The notes under the pieces were generated by a model that saw nothing but the letters and a program-made list of their open reading frames with translations, was not told the origin of the DNA and made no database searches. Of a DNA stretch of 64,000 nt, positions 63,023-64,000 are shown one piece after another; position 1 is the first letter of the stretch, and each line of letters begins with the position of its first letter. The stretch lies in the NCBI GenBank assembly GCA_964564625.1, contig CAZMBE010000010.1, positions 1 to 64,000 of the forward strand, in the 5' to 3' direction. This stretch comes from UBA2185 sp964564625 (lineage in GTDB: Bacteria > Desulfobacterota > Syntrophia > Syntrophales > UBA2185). A program made the translations under genes and the position numbers.

Positions 63023-63051
63023 TTGACATAATCACCCGATCAACTTATATT
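63023..63051 (+). promoter_or_regulatory. Sigma-70 type promoter ahead of the small basic/RRM genes
   Basis: TTGACA (63023-63028), 17-bp spacer, TATATT (63046-63051). Expected start of transcription near 63058. Confidence 0.65.
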
Positions 63052-63086
63052 ACAGATACTTTTATCGCTGGTTTTGGCCATATGTT

Positions 63087-63120
63087 CCCAGAGCTTGTGA
63101 AAGGCTTCTGGGTTTTTTTT
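63087..63120 (+). terminator. Terminator/attenuator in the leader of the small basic protein gene
   Basis: CCCAGAGC (63087-63094) pairs with GCTTCTGGG (63104-63112) and is followed by eight T, a textbook intrinsic terminator. Because it lies about 30-60 bases after the promoter and before the 63183 gene, it either makes a tiny RNA of about 60 nt or acts as an attenuator for the downstream genes. Confidence 0.7.
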
Positions 63121-63182
63121 GGAGCCTTAAAAATCCCCTTTCAATAAACACGTGGGCCGTCCAGGACGAAGGCAGGTGTAAT

Positions 63183-63353
63183 ATGGCAAGACAAAGTCAA
63201 AACAAGTTTATTAAGCGGCAGAAGGAACTTGAACGCATGCGAAAAGCGAAAGAAAAAATGGCGCGGCGACAGGGGAAGAGGGACAATTCGATGGAATCCG
63301 AAGAGTCCCAGACATCGGACCAACCATCACAGACCGTGGAACCTCATGAATAA
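63183..63353 (+). CDS. Small basic protein beside RRM gene
   Basis: A 56-residue, strongly basic protein (MARQSQNKFIKRQKELERMR, then KEKMARRQGKR) with an acidic/Ser-rich tail. AGGTG lies five bases before the ATG. Short basic proteins of this type commonly sit directly upstream of RRM or cold-shock genes in related bacteria, and may bind RNA. The next gene starts 85 bases later on the same strand. Confidence 0.75.
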   Translation: MARQSQNKFIKRQKELERMRKAKEKMARRQGKRDNSMESEESQTSDQPSQTVEPHE

Positions 63354-63437
63354 ATAATCAATACCAGAACCATAAATAAATATACAAACTCAGGGAAAAA
63401 CCTGATATATAGTCAAAAATTTTATTAAGGAGCTTTT

Positions 63438-63737
63438 ATGAACATTTACGTAGGTAACTTATCGTACACGGTCACGGAAGAGGATTTGCGTCAGGCTTTT
63501 GCGAATTTTGGGCAGGTAGCATCCGCAACAATCATTAAGGACCAGTCCAGCGGCCGATCCAAAGGATTTGGATTTGTTGAGATGCCCGCAGAAGAAGAAG
63601 CCAGGGCAGCCATCAGCGGGATGAATGGCAAAGAGATGAAAGAAAGGAAATTGAACGTGAATGAAGCTCGCCCCCGATCAGATGATCGCCGTGGAGGTGG
63701 CAGTGGCAGGCGGCCCGGAGGCAGACCACGCTATTAA
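63438..63737 (+). CDS. RRM-domain RNA-binding protein
   Basis: A 99-residue protein: one RRM with RNP2 IYVGNLSYTV (about 3-12) and RNP1 KGFGFVEM (about 44-51), then a Gly/Arg-rich tail (RRGGGSGRRPGGRPRY). AAGGAG precedes the ATG. Such proteins bind single-stranded RNA, often in cold adaptation or mRNA stability. Confidence 0.93.
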   Translation: MNIYVGNLSYTVTEEDLRQAFANFGQVASATIIKDQSSGRSKGFGFVEMPAEEEARAAISGMNGKEMKERKLNVNEARPRSDDRRGGGSGRRPGGRPRY

Positions 63738-63771
63738 GCTGTGTTTCCTCTACCCTCAGTCAGGTGATGTT

Positions 63772-64000
63772 ATGAGTAAGCGCCGCTCTAAATTTATCTG
63801 CATTTTACCAATCATATTCATCGTTAATTTACTTCTGGCTTCCTGTATAGAAGAGGGAGCAGTCATTTCCAAACCGGATGAATTCACACACATATTTGAA
63901 GCGAACGACACCATCGTTATGAGGGCAATTGCACTGGTATACAAAGAAAAAGGGTTAGGGAACCCCACGATAAATACCGAAAAGAGCCTGGTGGAGTCAG
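63772..64000 (+). CDS. Lipoprotein, N-terminal part (runs past window end)
   Basis: The frame from ATG at 63772 (AGGTGAT upstream) encodes MSKRRSKFICILPIIFIVNL, a signal with lipobox LASC, then IEEGAVISKPDEFTHIFEAN... to the edge without a stop. The visible 76 residues show no known domain. Probably an envelope lipoprotein. Confidence 0.65.
   Translation, partial: MSKRRSKFICILPIIFIVNLLLASCIEEGAVISKPDEFTHIFEANDTIVMRAIALVYKEKGLGNPTINTEKSLVES

Overview
The window looks like a draft-scaffold piece (two 100-base N gaps, at 15985-16084 and 52212-52311) of a Gram-negative, diderm bacterium of mid-range GC. A Desulfobacterota (old Deltaproteobacteria) member, possibly near the Syntrophales, fits best. 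This rests on the TamA/TamB pair, many Sec-exported proteins and lipoproteins, methylmalonyl-CoA epimerase beside a biotinyl carrier domain, a TAXI solute-binding protein, and a small basic protein next to an RRM protein. The taxon is an inference from gene content; no rRNA or complete tRNA is present.

Layout. 1-12.5 kb: a run of minus-strand genes, mostly exported proteins of unknown role. It includes two with a CsgG/FlgO-like fold (one with TPR repeats), a beta-propeller gene split by a frameshift, a PsbP-like two-domain protein, a SPOR-domain lipoprotein and a nitroreductase. A 45-nt 3' half of a tRNA-Arg(CCU) at 6568-6612 marks a probable old integration site. 12.7-17.1 kb: a scarred mobile zone with a symporter overlapping an IS91-type transposase remnant, a nucleotidyltransferase pair, a JAMM-like protein, and a REP-associated transposase with terminal inverted repeats. 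A 70-bp direct repeat carrying a near-consensus sigma-70 promoter borders the second half of this zone. 17.1-20.4 kb: a tight four-gene ABC-export-type operon driven by one repeat copy.

20.6-31.6 kb: dodecin with a long structured leader, a TAXI-like membrane protein overlapping a PAS protein, hemerythrin, a truncated DUF6448 gene, an Ig-like/propeller protein, an acyl-CoA ligase, an orphan MreB, PspC, a cardiolipin synthase and small proteins. 31.7-40.7 kb: MgtE, a TPR-CHAT lipoprotein, then an envelope set (HtpX, lipocalin, alpha/beta hydrolase), an HD protein and small conserved proteins. 40.8-42.2 kb: a small AT-rich group of a response regulator, an XRE regulator, a Cys-rich protein and a degenerate receiver. 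42.8-52.2 kb: an SPFH protein, TamA-TamB and a P-type cation ATPase cut by the second gap.

52.3-56.1 kb: a Fur/PerR-type regulator (N-terminus lost in the gap), a Fur-like palindrome, methylmalonyl-CoA epimerase, a lone biotinyl domain and KatG, which suggests peroxide/metal control. 56.5-60.3 kb: a very large PAS histidine kinase with a C-terminal receiver, split by an in-frame stop. 60.3-64 kb: a divergent polysaccharide deacetylase, an M20 peptidase, a promoter-terminator pair ahead of a small basic protein and an RRM protein, and the start of a lipoprotein gene.

No CRISPR array, rRNA operon or complete prophage was seen. The most interesting signals are the promoter-bearing direct repeat around the mobile zone, the tRNA remnant, the degenerate-receiver group, the TAXI/PAS pair and the promoter-plus-terminator leader ahead of the RRM genes.
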